Source of the DNA: Gammaproteobacteria bacterium
Lineage (GTDB): Bacteria > Pseudomonadota > Gammaproteobacteria > Steroidobacterales > Steroidobacteraceae
Assembly (NCBI GenBank): GCA_947469285.1
Contig: CANIOW010000004.1
Coordinates: 81,926-145,925 of the forward strand
Direction of reading: 5' to 3'
DNA length: 64,000 nucleotides
The notes under the pieces were generated by a model. It was not told the DNA's origin. It worked only from the letters and a program-made list of their open reading frames with translations, and did not search any database. The translations under genes were made by a program, and so were the position numbers. Below are positions 7,429 through 17,151 of this stretch, piece by piece; the first letter of the stretch is position 1, and every line of letters starts with the position of its first letter.

Positions 7429-9906
7429 ATGCGGTTTCCCATCCTCTGGTTGCTCTCGCTACTCGCGCTGCTGTTGGTACTGGCCTACCAGCGCCGCAGT
7501 CTGGCCACCGCCACGCTGGTCCTCGGGGGTTGGGGCTTGGCCTGGTCCGTGTGGGGCCACGGCGGCGTACTGCTACACGCCTTGGCCAGCGCCACCTTCA
7601 TCGCTCTGGTCTTGCTGAACCTCGGCGCGGTGCGCGTCACCTGCCTCAGCCGTCCGTTCCTGCGGCTCTACCAACGTCTGCTACCGACCATGAGCAACAC
7701 CGAGCGTGAAGCGCTCGAGGCAGGCACGGTGTGGTGGGACGGCCAGCTGTTTTCAGGCAACCCGGACTGGTCGCAGCTCCTGCGCGCGCCAACGCCGCAG
7801 TTAAGCACCGCAGAGCAGGCCTTCCTCGACGGCCCCTGCGAAACACTGTGCCGCCTGCACGATGACTGGCAGGCCACCCATGTGCTTGGCGACTTGCCGA
7901 AGGAAGTCTGGGACTTTCTAAAGACCCAGGGCTTCTTTGCCATGATCATCCCCAAGACCTACGGCGGGCTGGGGTTCAGTGCTTACGCACACAGCTGTGT
8001 GCTGGTGAAACTGGCCAGCCGCAGCGGCATGCTGGGCTCGACTGTCGCGGTGCCAAATTCCCTCGGACCGGCCGAACTGCTCCTGCATTACGGCACGCCA
8101 GCACAACGCGACTACTACCTGCCACGCCTAGCCGATGGACGCGAAGTCCCCTGTTTCGCCCTCACCGGACCCCGAGCGGGTTCGGATGCAGCGTCGCTGC
8201 CAGACACCGGCGTGGTCTGTCGTGGCCAGTGGGAAGGCCGCGAAATCATTGGCTTGCGGCTCAACTTCTCCAAGCGCTACATCACACTGGCGCCCATCGC
8301 CACCGTGATCGGGCTGGCCTTTCGTCTGTTTGACCCCGAGCAACTACTCAGTGCCGAGCGTGACCGCGGTATCACCGTGGCGCTCATCCCACGCAAGACC
8401 GCGGGCATCCGTATCGGTCGCCGGCACTTTCCGTTGAACGTGCCGTTTCAAAATGGTCCGATCCACGGTGCAGAGGTGTTCGTTCCACTCGACTACATCA
8501 TCGGCGGACCAGCCACCATCGGCCAAGGCTGGCGCATGCTCGTCGAGCAACTGTCGGTGGGGCGCTGCATCTCGCTGCCATCGAACGCGACCGGCGGCGC
8601 CAAGAGTGCCTCGTTCGCTGCCGGTGCCTACGGGCGCATCCGCCGCCAGTTCAATACCCCGGTCGGACGCTTTGAGGGAGTCGAGCATGTACTGGCACGT
8701 ATCGCCGGGAACACTTACATCATGGATGCCGCGCGCTCCGTGACTGCTGGCGCTATCGACGGTGGTGAAAAACCTTCCGTGCCTTCCGCGATGCTCAAAT
8801 ATCACCTCACCGAGATGGGGCGTACCGTGGCCAACGACGTGATGGATGTGCACGGCGGCAAAGGCATCTGTCTCGGCCCACGCAACTTCTTGGCCCGCGG
8901 CTACCAGGTAGTGCCCGTGGCCATCACCGTGGAGGGCGCCAATATCCTCACCCGCAGCCTCATCATCTTCGGTCAAGGCGCCATCCGCTGCCATCCCTGG
9001 GTGCTGAAAGAAATGGAAAGCGCGCGCGACATCGACCGCGCACGTGGACTCAAAGCCTTTGATGCCGCGTTGTTTGGCCATATCGGCTTCACGCTGTCCA
9101 ATGCCGTCCGTTCACTGGTGATGGCGCTGACCCTGGCCCGTTTCACGCGTGTGCCAGCGCACGGCGCTACCACACGCTACTTTCAGCATATCAACCGCTT
9201 CAGCGCCTCTTTTGCCTTCGCCAGCGATGTCGCCATGTTGGCGCTTGGCGGCTACTTGAAGAAAAAAGAAAACCTCTCTGCGCGTCTGGGTGATGTGCTG
9301 TCCTGCATGTATTTGGCCTCGATGGTACTCAAGCATCACGACAACCAGGGCCGCCCGGCAGAAGACGAGGCCATCATCGACTGGGCTTGTCGTAGCCTGT
9401 TATACAAAGCGCAGGAGCAATTGCATCTGTTCCTGCGCAACTTCCCCGTGCGCTGGCTGGCGTTACTGATGCGCGCGCTCATCTTTCCACGCGGGCTCAC
9501 CTATTTCGCACCCAGTGACCGTCAGGGCCGCGCTATCGTCGATCTTATCCTGCGTCCAGGTGCAGCGCGGGACCGCCTCTGTGCTGGCATTTACCGCACC
9601 GTTGAACCCGGAAATCCGCTCGGACTCCTGCAAGAAGTGCTGGAAATGGCTGACCAAGCCGAGCTACTCGAGCGCCGTCTGCGCGTTGAGGGCGTGAAAA
9701 CCGGCAGCATCACCGCACTCGAGCTGCCCAGCCAGATCGATCAGGCCGCCGCCACAGGCCTACTGACCGCCGAAGAAGCTGCCTGGCTGCGGGAATACGA
9801 TCGCAAGGTGATGGAGATCGTGCATGTCGATGATTTCGCCCCCCATGAACTGGGCGCCGGCGCTACGGCGGCGAATTTTTCCGCCACGCATCCACAGCTT
9901 GGCTGA
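7429..9906 (+). CDS. fadE: Acyl-CoA dehydrogenase, FadE type
   Basis: 825 residues from the ATG that has GGGG about eight bases upstream; a TTG two codons earlier is possible. Two hydrophobic segments (about 2-60) precede the acyl-CoA dehydrogenase core (about 120-490) and the C-terminal DUF1974 domain typical of FadE. Seen in the core: ALTGPRAGSDAASLPDTG and MDVHGGKGICLGP. FadE performs the first dehydrogenation of fatty-acid beta-oxidation at the membrane, passing electrons to ETF or quinone. The gene stands alone between a permease gene on the other strand and mdh. Confidence 0.93.
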   Translation: MRFPILWLLSLLALLLVLAYQRRSLATATLVLGGWGLAWSVWGHGGVLLHALASATFIALVLLNLGAVRVTCLSRPFLRLYQRLLPTMSNTEREALEAGTVWWDGQLFSGNPDWSQLLRAPTPQLSTAEQAFLDGPCETLCRLHDDWQATHVLGDLPKEVWDFLKTQGFFAMIIPKTYGGLGFSAYAHSCVLVKLASRSGMLGSTVAVPNSLGPAELLLHYGTPAQRDYYLPRLADGREVPCFALTGPRAGSDAASLPDTGVVCRGQWEGREIIGLRLNFSKRYITLAPIATVIGLAFRLFDPEQLLSAERDRGITVALIPRKTAGIRIGRRHFPLNVPFQNGPIHGAEVFVPLDYIIGGPATIGQGWRMLVEQLSVGRCISLPSNATGGAKSASFAAGAYGRIRRQFNTPVGRFEGVEHVLARIAGNTYIMDAARSVTAGAIDGGEKPSVPSAMLKYHLTEMGRTVANDVMDVHGGKGICLGPRNFLARGYQVVPVAITVEGANILTRSLIIFGQGAIRCHPWVLKEMESARDIDRARGLKAFDAALFGHIGFTLSNAVRSLVMALTLARFTRVPAHGATTRYFQHINRFSASFAFASDVAMLALGGYLKKKENLSARLGDVLSCMYLASMVLKHHDNQGRPAEDEAIIDWACRSLLYKAQEQLHLFLRNFPVRWLALLMRALIFPRGLTYFAPSDRQGRAIVDLILRPGAARDRLCAGIYRTVEPGNPLGLLQEVLEMADQAELLERRLRVEGVKTGSITALELPSQIDQAAATGLLTAEEAAWLREYDRKVMEIVHVDDFAPHELGAGATAANFSATHPQLG

Positions 9907-9956
9907 CGCCTATCTACGATCGAACGCAGGGGCCCCTGCAGCGGCATTCGCCCCTT

Positions 9957-10916
9957 TTAGCGCGCCGTGCGCGTGGGCAATGCTGCAATGCCCACGGCGA
10001 TAAAGGCCCCAATCGTTCCCACCACCGTGGTCATCGCCACCGGGCGGGCGGCCAGGGGCAGCAGCAAGTCGAGGATCAGTGAAACCAATAACTGCCCAGC
10101 CACCGCGGCGAGGCCGTACAGCAACACGCCGGTCTGCCGCACGATGAGGGTAGCCACGGCGATGAACACCATCCCCATCGGGCCGCCCAGATATAACCAC
10201 AGAGGATCCGGCAGACTCTGTGGCCACCCCGTCACCGGCAAACGCGCCAGCCACACGCCCAGCAACACCGTGAGGCCCACCGTGAAATTAATAAACGTGG
10301 CCGCCAATACCGACCCGGCCACAAAGCGCACCTGTGCGTTAAGCGCCTGCTGCCAAGCAATGGCCAGTCCGCTTAGAAATGGCAGCAGCAGGAGCCACAC
10401 GGGCACGGTGCTGTTGAATTGCGCCGACACCGCCACCGACACCGCCACCAGTGCGAGCCCCGAGCCCCACAGCCGCGTCGCCGACACGGGCTGGGCCACC
10501 GCCGCCCCGATGCCACGCAGATCCACCCACAAACCGCTGATGGTCTGCCCACAGACCACCGCCACGGTAAACAGCGCAACCCCCAATCCAGCCGCGGCCA
10601 AGCCCTGCGAAAGCACCAGTAATGCGCCGGCAACGCCACCACCGACAGACCACCAAGGCATGCCCAAGCGCAACGCCTGACGCACCCGCCTCAACCCCTG
10701 CCGTCCACCCGGCTGCAGGGCCAGCGCAATACTCAAAATGCACCACCCACTCCCAAAGGAGAGGACCGCCGTAAGGACGCCGTCACCCAGCTCCCGCCCG
10801 AGTTGGCCATTAATGCGTGCCTGCAGCGCCATGGCAGCACCACAACCCGCCGCTGCCAACATCATCAAGGCACGCGCGAACGTGGTGGAAGAAGCGCTGG
10901 CAGGACGAGAAGGCAT
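9957..10916 (-). CDS. DMT-superfamily YdcZ/DUF606 permease, two tandem repeats
   Basis: About 319 residues from the internal ATG I prefer; an upstream ATG at 10982 would extend it by 22 hydrophilic residues but leaves only 14 bases to the divergent gene. The protein shows about ten hydrophobic segments in two similar halves, each starting with a Gly/Ala-rich helix and a QARINGQLGRELG / WQQALNAQVRF motif, the pattern of DUF606 (YdcZ). Single-domain members are about 140-150 aa, so this is the fused double form. The substrate is unknown. It is convergent with fadE and divergent from the SDR gene. Confidence 0.78.
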   Translation of the reverse strand: MPSRPASASSTTFARALMMLAAAGCGAAMALQARINGQLGRELGDGVLTAVLSFGSGWCILSIALALQPGGRQGLRRVRQALRLGMPWWSVGGGVAGALLVLSQGLAAAGLGVALFTVAVVCGQTISGLWVDLRGIGAAVAQPVSATRLWGSGLALVAVSVAVSAQFNSTVPVWLLLLPFLSGLAIAWQQALNAQVRFVAGSVLAATFINFTVGLTVLLGVWLARLPVTGWPQSLPDPLWLYLGGPMGMVFIAVATLIVRQTGVLLYGLAAVAGQLLVSLILDLLLPLAARPVAMTTVVGTIGAFIAVGIAALPTRTAR

Positions 10917-10996
10917 AGAGTTCCAAGAGTCTGGCGGCGGGTCTAGAATGTGGCTCGCCACTGCTTCTTCCTCTGGCATCACCGCAGGCCATCATC

Positions 10997-11704
10997 ATGC
11001 AAAACCGTTTTTCCGGGCAAGTCGTTGTTGTCACCGGCGGCACGGGAAGTCTTGGCCAGGCGGTCACCCTCGCCTTTCTGGCCGCCGGCGCCACGGTGCT
11101 GGTGACTTATCGCAACCCCCAGGAATGGTTGGTGCTGCAAGAGGCCGCACTGGAACAGAGTGTGCGCCTTGAAGGCCACCGGTTAAATGTGCTCGAGACC
11201 ACGGCGCTCGGAGATTTCCTGACCGCCGTGAAAGACCGTCACGGGCGTCTCGACTGCCTCGTGAATACCGTGGGGGGTTACGCCGCCGGCGCACCACCTT
11301 GGGAAATGCCGGCGGACGCGCTGGAGCAAATGCTGGCGCTGAATCTACGCTCGGGCTACGCACTGGTGCGGGCCGTGGTGCCTCTCATGCTGCAGCAGGG
11401 GCAAGGTGCCATCGTCAACGTCGCCGCCTTGTCGGCCCTGCAGCACGTCGGCGCTGCCGCCGAGTATGTCGCGTCGAAAGCGGCTGCAGTAGCGATGATG
11501 GATTCCGTGGCCGCCAGCCTCAAGGGCACCGGCGTACGCGCCAACTCTATTCTGCCGAGTCTCATCGACACCCCGGCGAATCGGGCTGCCATGCCTAAGG
11601 CAAACCACGCACACTGGGCGCAGCCAGCGGATATCGCACGGGTCATCCTGTTTCTGTGTAGCGAGGATGCGCGGCTGGTGAACGGCGCGTCGATCCCAGT
11701 CTGA
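10997..11704 (+). CDS. Short-chain dehydrogenase/reductase
   Basis: 235 residues, classical SDR. The cofactor loop is TGGTGSLG near residue 14, the NNAG equivalent is NTVGG near 90, a serine follows in VNVAALSALQ and the catalytic pair is in YVASK. The C-terminus ending NGASIPV is the usual end of the fold with the final Gly/Asn loop. The substrate cannot be inferred. It is followed after only 17 bases by dinB on the same strand, so the two may share a transcript. Confidence 0.88.
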   Translation: MQNRFSGQVVVVTGGTGSLGQAVTLAFLAAGATVLVTYRNPQEWLVLQEAALEQSVRLEGHRLNVLETTALGDFLTAVKDRHGRLDCLVNTVGGYAAGAPPWEMPADALEQMLALNLRSGYALVRAVVPLMLQQGQGAIVNVAALSALQHVGAAAEYVASKAAAVAMMDSVAASLKGTGVRANSILPSLIDTPANRAAMPKANHAHWAQPADIARVILFLCSEDARLVNGASIPV

Positions 11705-11721
11705 GCCAGCCACCCCCTCTA

Positions 11722-12945
11722 GTGCGCGCCATCCTGCATGTGGACATGGACGCGTTCTTCGCCTCGGTCGAGATTCGGGACAACCCGGCGCTCGTCGGCA
11801 AACCGGTGGTGGTCGGTGGCGACGGACGACGTGGCGTGGTGGCCGCTGCCAGCTATGCGGTGCGCGCCTATGGGGTACGCAGTGCCATGCCCATACGCGA
11901 AGCCCGGCAGCGCTGTCCCGAGCTGATCGTGGTGCGGCCACGGATGGATTGCTACAAAGCAGCTTCGCGTCAGGTCTTCAAGGTGTTCCACGAAGTCACG
12001 CCACTCGTCGAGGGGTTATCACTCGACGAAGCCTTCCTCGATGTCACGGACAGCCGCTCGCTGTTCGGTGACGAAATCACGATCGCTCGTTTTTTGAAGC
12101 AACGCATCTTTGACAGCACCGGCCTGACGGCTTCAGTGGGGGTAGCCTCCAACAAGCTGGTAGCGAAGATTGCCAGCGATCTCAACAAGCCCGATGGTCT
12201 GACCGTGGTTCAAGCGTCGGACATCTGTGCCGTTTTAGACCCCTTGCCGGCAGGCAAGCTGTGGGGCGTGGGACCGAAGACGCTGCAGAAAGTACAAGCC
12301 GCCGGCCTGCACACTTTTCGGGACCTGCGACTGGCCAGTGACTCGCAACTACAGGCCTTGTTCGGACGGTCCGCGGCACAGCTTCGAGCACGCGCCGCCG
12401 GTGAAGACACCCGCCCGGTGGTGCCTGAATGGCAAGAGCTGCAGATTAGCGCCGAGGAAACCTTCGACCACGACCTCAAGGACCCCACCGCTTTGCTGGC
12501 AGCGATGACGGCGCTGAGCGACCGTGCCTGCAGCCGCTTGCGGGCTAAAGGCTGGAAGGCCGGCACGGTGACCGTGAAGTTGCGGCAGGCAGATTTCCAG
12601 ACCTTCACCCGACAACGCGCGTTAACGCCACCGACCAGCGACACCCAGTGCGTATTGCAGCAGGCATGCGCGTTGTTCGACCACTGGCACCGTGAGGCTG
12701 GGCATCCGGCTGTCCGGCTGCTAGGCGTCGGGCTCGGCTCACTCGCTCCGGATCAACAACTGGACTTGTTCGCAACCGCCAGTCACCAGGACCTCAAGAG
12801 TAGCGAACCGGCGCGCGACTCCACCGACCACGTCGTCGACGCGATTCGCGCCAAATTTGGCCAGGCGGCAGTGCGCCGCGGCAACACGCTAGACCGTGCC
12901 ACTGAACGCGCCGACGGCTTCACCGATCTGCGACGCAAGAACTAG
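11722..12945 (+). CDS. dinB: DNA polymerase IV (Y family)
   Basis: 407 residues from a GTG start (VRAILHVDMDAFFASVE). Palm-domain acidic residues are in HVDMDAFFA and LSLDEAFLD, the latter being the conserved SLDEA/V motif. The little-finger domain follows and the protein ends with about 50 extra residues relative to the 351-aa E. coli enzyme. The C-terminal sequence has QQLDLF, a good beta-clamp binding motif, before the extension. It performs error-prone translesion synthesis. I see no obvious LexA box in the short gap upstream, and it may be co-transcribed with the SDR. Confidence 0.93.
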   Translation: MRAILHVDMDAFFASVEIRDNPALVGKPVVVGGDGRRGVVAAASYAVRAYGVRSAMPIREARQRCPELIVVRPRMDCYKAASRQVFKVFHEVTPLVEGLSLDEAFLDVTDSRSLFGDEITIARFLKQRIFDSTGLTASVGVASNKLVAKIASDLNKPDGLTVVQASDICAVLDPLPAGKLWGVGPKTLQKVQAAGLHTFRDLRLASDSQLQALFGRSAAQLRARAAGEDTRPVVPEWQELQISAEETFDHDLKDPTALLAAMTALSDRACSRLRAKGWKAGTVTVKLRQADFQTFTRQRALTPPTSDTQCVLQQACALFDHWHREAGHPAVRLLGVGLGSLAPDQQLDLFATASHQDLKSSEPARDSTDHVVDAIRAKFGQAAVRRGNTLDRATERADGFTDLRRKN

Positions 12946-13016
12946 CCACTAACCAGCATCCGCCGGCCACGGTCACGCCGCTGCGCCATCGCCAAACGCG
13001 GTACGGGATTCTCCTT

Positions 13017-13066
13017 AGGTAAAAGCGCTCATGCCTTCTGGCGAGTGAGCGCCTAGTCTTTTACCT
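13017..13066. other. Long interrupted inverted repeat between dinB and the UrcA gene
   Basis: Outer arms AGGTAAAAG and CTTTTACCT match perfectly; inner arms GCGCTCA and TGAGCGC also match, with a five-base insertion on the right side only. In RNA this makes a long bulged hairpin with a 14-base loop. It lies about 70 bases after the dinB stop and 85 bases before the next start. It could end dinB transcription or act as a binding site or leader structure for the following gene. Confidence 0.45.
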
Positions 13067-13151
13067 ACCGCAACACTTTGAGATAACCACGTTAGCGGCA
13101 AGACTCATTTCTTTTGTATGGCGCGGACATCCGCGATTTTGGAGCAGGCTC

Positions 13152-13565
13152 ATGAACGCACACTCATTCCGCAGACTCGCGGCCACCACCACTCTGCTGG
13201 TGCTGGCAGGTTCCATCACTAGCCAGGCCTTAGCAACTGACCCCATCACAGAGGTCACCGTTTCCGCTGACCGCATCACCCGCGTCCCCGAATCCCGTAC
13301 GAACTCGGGCTTTCCGATGGAAGTCATTACGCTCACCCGCCAAGTCAGCTACGCAGATCTGGATCTGGTCTCTGCCAGCGGCGCCGCCATGTTGCAGACT
13401 CGCGTGAAGGAAACTGCGCGCGCCGCCTGTGACCAGCTAGATAAAACCTATCCACTCACCCGCATGGACAACAGCAACTGCAACAAAATGACGACTGATG
13501 CCGCGCTGATTCAGGCACGTGCCGCCATCAGTGCCGCGGCCGCCAGAAAGCTGACGACACCGTAA
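13152..13565 (+). CDS. UrcA family exported protein
   Basis: 137 residues with a Sec signal peptide (about 1-29, cleavage after SQALA). The mature part has the UrcA pattern: a beta segment followed by VSYADLDLVSASGAAMLQTRVKETARAACDQL and two cysteines (in RAACDQL and NSNCNKM) that can form a disulfide. UrcA proteins are small secreted proteins of unknown function, frequent in Sphingomonadales and some gammaproteobacteria. GGAG lies eleven bases before the ATG. The gene is monocistronic, ended by a strong hairpin. Confidence 0.82.
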   Translation: MNAHSFRRLAATTTLLVLAGSITSQALATDPITEVTVSADRITRVPESRTNSGFPMEVITLTRQVSYADLDLVSASGAAMLQTRVKETARAACDQLDKTYPLTRMDNSNCNKMTTDAALIQARAAISAAAARKLTTP

Positions 13566-13577
13566 GGCACCGCCCCA

Positions 13578-13608
13578 ATCTGCGAAGTGGGTTCCGCACT
13601 TCGCAGAT
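13578..13608 (+). terminator. Hairpin after the UrcA gene
   Basis: A perfect 12-bp stem (ATCTGCGAAGTG / CACTTCGCAGAT) with a seven-base loop begins 13 bases after the stop codon. There is no T-tract. It resembles the hairpin after mdh in stem length and in lacking a U-run. Confidence 0.6.
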
Positions 13609-13672
13609 CCATGGATCAAGAGGCATACTCGGCACTAGCCGCTACGGGCCCATCGGCCCACAGGAGTGCCCG

Positions 13673-15403
13673 ATGACCCGCAGGTTATGCCGTCCCTTAA
13701 TCAGTGCGCTGCTGCTGTTGTGCAGCAGCTTCGCCAGTGCCACGCCAGTGTTCAGCGTCACGCTGCCGGCAGACTATGCCGGTGGCAAGCAAACCGGCAG
13801 GTTGCTGCTGATCCTCGCGCCTGCAGACGCGGCTCCGGCCAAGGAACCGCGCGAGCTGGTGGCTTGGGATGCCGCTGCCATTCCTTTTTTTGGGGTGGAC
13901 GTGGCTAGCTGGCAACCAGGACAGGTGCGGCGTATTGACGCGCGGACCTTCGGCTTTCCGATGCAATCTCTGCGCGATCTGCCCGCCGGAAAATACCGGG
14001 TACAGGCGTTACTCAACCGCTACGAGACCTTTCATCTGGCAGATGGTCGCGTACTCGAACTGGCACCTGACCGCGGTGAGGGCCAGCACTGGCAGAGCAA
14101 GCCCGGCAACCTGTATTCAAAACCGCTGCTGCTGCAAATCGATGGTGCGCAACACGGCGTGGTGAAGCTCGCGCTGACTGAAGAGCTGCCAGCGATAGCG
14201 CCTTTTGTCGAAACTCCCTACGTTAAATATGTGCGTATCCGCAGTGAGCAGCTCTCCAAGTTTTGGGGGCGCGATATTTTTCTCGCCGCATTCGTCACCC
14301 TTCCCTGGGGATTCAACGCACATCCTGACGCACATTACCCGCTGGTGATCAACCACGGACATTTCCCGGAAGGTCCTGGCGATTGGCGCGAAACGCCGCC
14401 AGATCCGCACCTCCAACCGGAATACAGCCAGCGTTTTCAGCTCGAAGGCTATAACCGTATTGAGCAGCAACTGGGGTGGGAGCTGTTCCAAGCCTGGACC
14501 AGCCCCGGCTTTCCGCGCGTGCTGATGATCGAGATTCAGCACCCGACGCCGTATTACGACGACTCTTACGCCGTCAACTCGGCTAACAACGGGCCGTATG
14601 GTGATGCCATTCAGTACGAGCTGCTACCTGAAATTGAGCGCCGCTACCGCGGACTGGCACAAGGCTGGTCGCGCTTCGTGTTCGGCGGCAGCACCGGGGG
14701 CTGGGAGGCGCTGGCGGTGCAGATGTTCTACCCCGACGACTATAACGGCGCTTGGGTCGCCTGCCCGGACCCCATCGACTTTCACCACTACATGACGGTG
14801 GATCTTTACCATGACCAAAACGCCTACTTCATGCCAAACCGCTTTAAGCGCACGCCACGGCCGGCGCATCGGAACTGGCTTGGGCATATCGACACGACCA
14901 TGGAAGAAAATAACCACTGGGAGCTGGCACTGGGCAGCCATGGCCGTTCCGGTGACCAATTCGATGTCTGGGAGAGCGTGTATTCACCCCCGGGCGCCGA
15001 TGGCTACCCGCGACGCGTCTGGGACAAGCTCACCGGCGAAATTGACCCGGTGACCGTGGCCTTCTGGCGTGAACACTTTGATCTGGCGCATATTTTACAG
15101 CGCGACTGGCCGACCCTCGGGCCGAAGCTACGCGGCAAGCTGCGACTGTATGTGGGTGACATGGACAACTACTATCTCAACAACGCGGTGTACGGCGTGG
15201 AGCGGTTCCTGCGCCAGGCAGAGCCGGCGTCCGAAGCCGTGGTCGACTACGGCGACCGTGACGAGCACTGTTGGAACGGCGACCACACCCGCCCGAACGC
15301 CTATTCGCGTCTACGTTACCCCCAAATGGTACTGCCCTGGGCAGTAGAACGGATGCTCCAGACGGCGCCGGCTGGGGCGGACGTCAGGAGTTGGCGCTAC
15401 TAG
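13673..15403 (+). CDS. Secreted alpha/beta-hydrolase, putative esterase
   Basis: 576 residues. A signal peptide spans about 1-23 (cleavage near SFASA). A beta-rich N-terminal domain to about residue 190 is followed by an alpha/beta-hydrolase domain. The nucleophile elbow is FGGSTGGWE near residue 345 and a late histidine in DRDEHCWNGDH is a plausible catalytic residue. This layout matches esterase-D-like or polyhydroxybutyrate-depolymerase-related exported hydrolases of unknown substrate. AGGAG lies upstream of the ATG. It precedes exeA on the same strand by 38 bases, but a functional link to secretion is not evident. Confidence 0.75.
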   Translation: MTRRLCRPLISALLLLCSSFASATPVFSVTLPADYAGGKQTGRLLLILAPADAAPAKEPRELVAWDAAAIPFFGVDVASWQPGQVRRIDARTFGFPMQSLRDLPAGKYRVQALLNRYETFHLADGRVLELAPDRGEGQHWQSKPGNLYSKPLLLQIDGAQHGVVKLALTEELPAIAPFVETPYVKYVRIRSEQLSKFWGRDIFLAAFVTLPWGFNAHPDAHYPLVINHGHFPEGPGDWRETPPDPHLQPEYSQRFQLEGYNRIEQQLGWELFQAWTSPGFPRVLMIEIQHPTPYYDDSYAVNSANNGPYGDAIQYELLPEIERRYRGLAQGWSRFVFGGSTGGWEALAVQMFYPDDYNGAWVACPDPIDFHHYMTVDLYHDQNAYFMPNRFKRTPRPAHRNWLGHIDTTMEENNHWELALGSHGRSGDQFDVWESVYSPPGADGYPRRVWDKLTGEIDPVTVAFWREHFDLAHILQRDWPTLGPKLRGKLRLYVGDMDNYYLNNAVYGVERFLRQAEPASEAVVDYGDRDEHCWNGDHTRPNAYSRLRYPQMVLPWAVERMLQTAPAGADVRSWRY

Positions 15404-15441
15404 GCCCGCAGCGTCGCCCCCCGGGCGCTATCATTCAGTCT

Positions 15442-17151
15442 ATGTACACGTCGTTCTTTGGGCTGACCGAAAAGCCTTTCGCCATCACCCCCGATCCCAG
15501 GTACCTGTACCTGAGTGACCGGCATGCGGAGGCGCTGGCCCATCTGGTTTACGGCATCACCCATTCCGGTGGCTTCATTCAACTGACCGGCGAAGTGGGG
15601 ACCGGCAAGACCACGGTGGTGCGCAGTCTGCTGGCCCAAGTACCCGAGAACGCGGACATTGCGCTCATTCTCAACCCGCGGGTCTCGCCACTGGAGTTCC
15701 TGCAGAGCATCTGTGACGAGCTGCGGCTGTCGTTGTCGGACACGGCGCGCAGCAGCATCAAATACCTGGTCGACCGGCTGAACGACTACCTGCTGGCGCA
15801 GCACGCACTGGGGCGTCGCGTGGTAGTGATTGTCGATGAAGCGCAGCAGTTGTCGCCCGAGGTGCTCGAACAGGTGCGACTGCTCACCAACCTTGAAACC
15901 GCGACCACGAAGTTGCTGCAGATTATCCTGATCGGGCAGCCGGAGCTCCGCGAGCTGCTGGCACGGACCGACCTGCGCCAGCTGGCCCAGCGCATCACTG
16001 GCCGCTACCATCTCGAGCCGCTGCTGCGCGAGGAAACCTGCGCCTATGTACGCCATCGCCTGAAAGTGGCCGGTGGTATCGGGCCACTGTTTACCACCGC
16101 GGCTCTGCATGAAATCCACCGCCTGGCCCGTGGCACACCACGGGTCATCAATGTCTTGTGCGACCGCGCTCTGCTGGCGGCGTTCACACAAGAGCAGCAC
16201 CGCGTAGAACCGGCACTCGTACGCGTCGCGGCCAGTGAGGTCTATGGCCGGCGCGTGGTGCCCGCGTGGGTGCCCTGGGCCGCCGTGGTGGGTGCGGTGG
16301 TGGCAACCGCACTCGTGGCACTCGCCCTCTGGTCTGGCCTGCGCCCCGCCGCCAACCCCGCCACGCATGCCGCGTCAAATCTATCCACCGCCACGGCACG
16401 CCCGCTGACCACCACCGGCGCTACTGACGCCGCCGCGGTCGATAACCTGCCCAATACGGCCACCGACAACGCAGCAGCCGCTTCACTGCCCTCCGTGACC
16501 AGCTTGCTCGCGGCCCATGCAGCAGAAACCGGCACGGACACGGCCATGACGCGCTTGTTTACCCGCTGGGGCCTGCGCTACGACCCGCTGCAAGGAGCGC
16601 CGTGTCCACAAGCCAGCAGCGGTGGATTGGAGTGCGCCACGCTGACCGACAGCTGGGTCCAACTGATGCAACTGAATCGACCGGCCGTGCTGTCGCTGGC
16701 CGACGCCGCGGGTAACGAACATCAAGTGCTGCTGCTCGCGGTCGCTGCCGGTCAGGCCCAGCTGGCGCTGGGCAGCAACACCGCCGGCATCACCGTCAGC
16801 CTGCCCGACCTCGAACGTCACTGGTTTGGGCAGGCGCTGCTGCTGTGGCGACCGGCCTTCCAACCCGTGCGTACGCTCAGTCAGGGAATGCGTGGCGCCG
16901 AAGTGCGCAGTCTGCAAGAATTACTGCGTCAGGCAGCGGGGCACACCGACCGCCAGCCGCTCACGGACCGCTACGATGCCGCGATGGTGCGTGATGTTCA
17001 AGCATTCCAACGACAACATCATCTCACCAGCGATGGGATCGCTGGTATGCGCACGCAGATGGTGCTGGATGCCGTGGCGAGCACACAGGATGTCCCGCTC
17101 CTGAACGGCCTGCCGAACCGCGCGCTGCGTACCACTGCCGGAGAACGCTGA
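15442..17151 (+). CDS. exeA: ExeA/GspA-type AAA ATPase with peptidoglycan-binding domain
   Basis: 569 residues from the ATG giving MYTSFFGLTEKPFAITPDP, the canonical ExeA N-terminus. The AAA domain (to about 265) has Walker A GEVGTGKTT and Walker B VVIVDEAQQLS. A single membrane helix at about 275-295 is followed by a low-complexity linker, a C39-peptidase-like inactive domain, and a PG_binding_1 domain near the C-terminus (QGMRGAEVRSLQELL, FQRQHHLTSDGIAG). ExeA and its partner ExeB/GspB help the type II secretin cross peptidoglycan. The stop overlaps the start of gspB. No other gsp gene is in the window. Confidence 0.93.
   Translation: MYTSFFGLTEKPFAITPDPRYLYLSDRHAEALAHLVYGITHSGGFIQLTGEVGTGKTTVVRSLLAQVPENADIALILNPRVSPLEFLQSICDELRLSLSDTARSSIKYLVDRLNDYLLAQHALGRRVVVIVDEAQQLSPEVLEQVRLLTNLETATTKLLQIILIGQPELRELLARTDLRQLAQRITGRYHLEPLLREETCAYVRHRLKVAGGIGPLFTTAALHEIHRLARGTPRVINVLCDRALLAAFTQEQHRVEPALVRVAASEVYGRRVVPAWVPWAAVVGAVVATALVALALWSGLRPAANPATHAASNLSTATARPLTTTGATDAAAVDNLPNTATDNAAAASLPSVTSLLAAHAAETGTDTAMTRLFTRWGLRYDPLQGAPCPQASSGGLECATLTDSWVQLMQLNRPAVLSLADAAGNEHQVLLLAVAAGQAQLALGSNTAGITVSLPDLERHWFGQALLLWRPAFQPVRTLSQGMRGAEVRSLQELLRQAAGHTDRQPLTDRYDAAMVRDVQAFQRQHHLTSDGIAGMRTQMVLDAVASTQDVPLLNGLPNRALRTTAGER

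Noticed and set aside
15400..16368. A 322-codon minus-strand frame opposite exeA
   Set aside because: It is a shadow of the ExeA AAA domain. No start signal or family.
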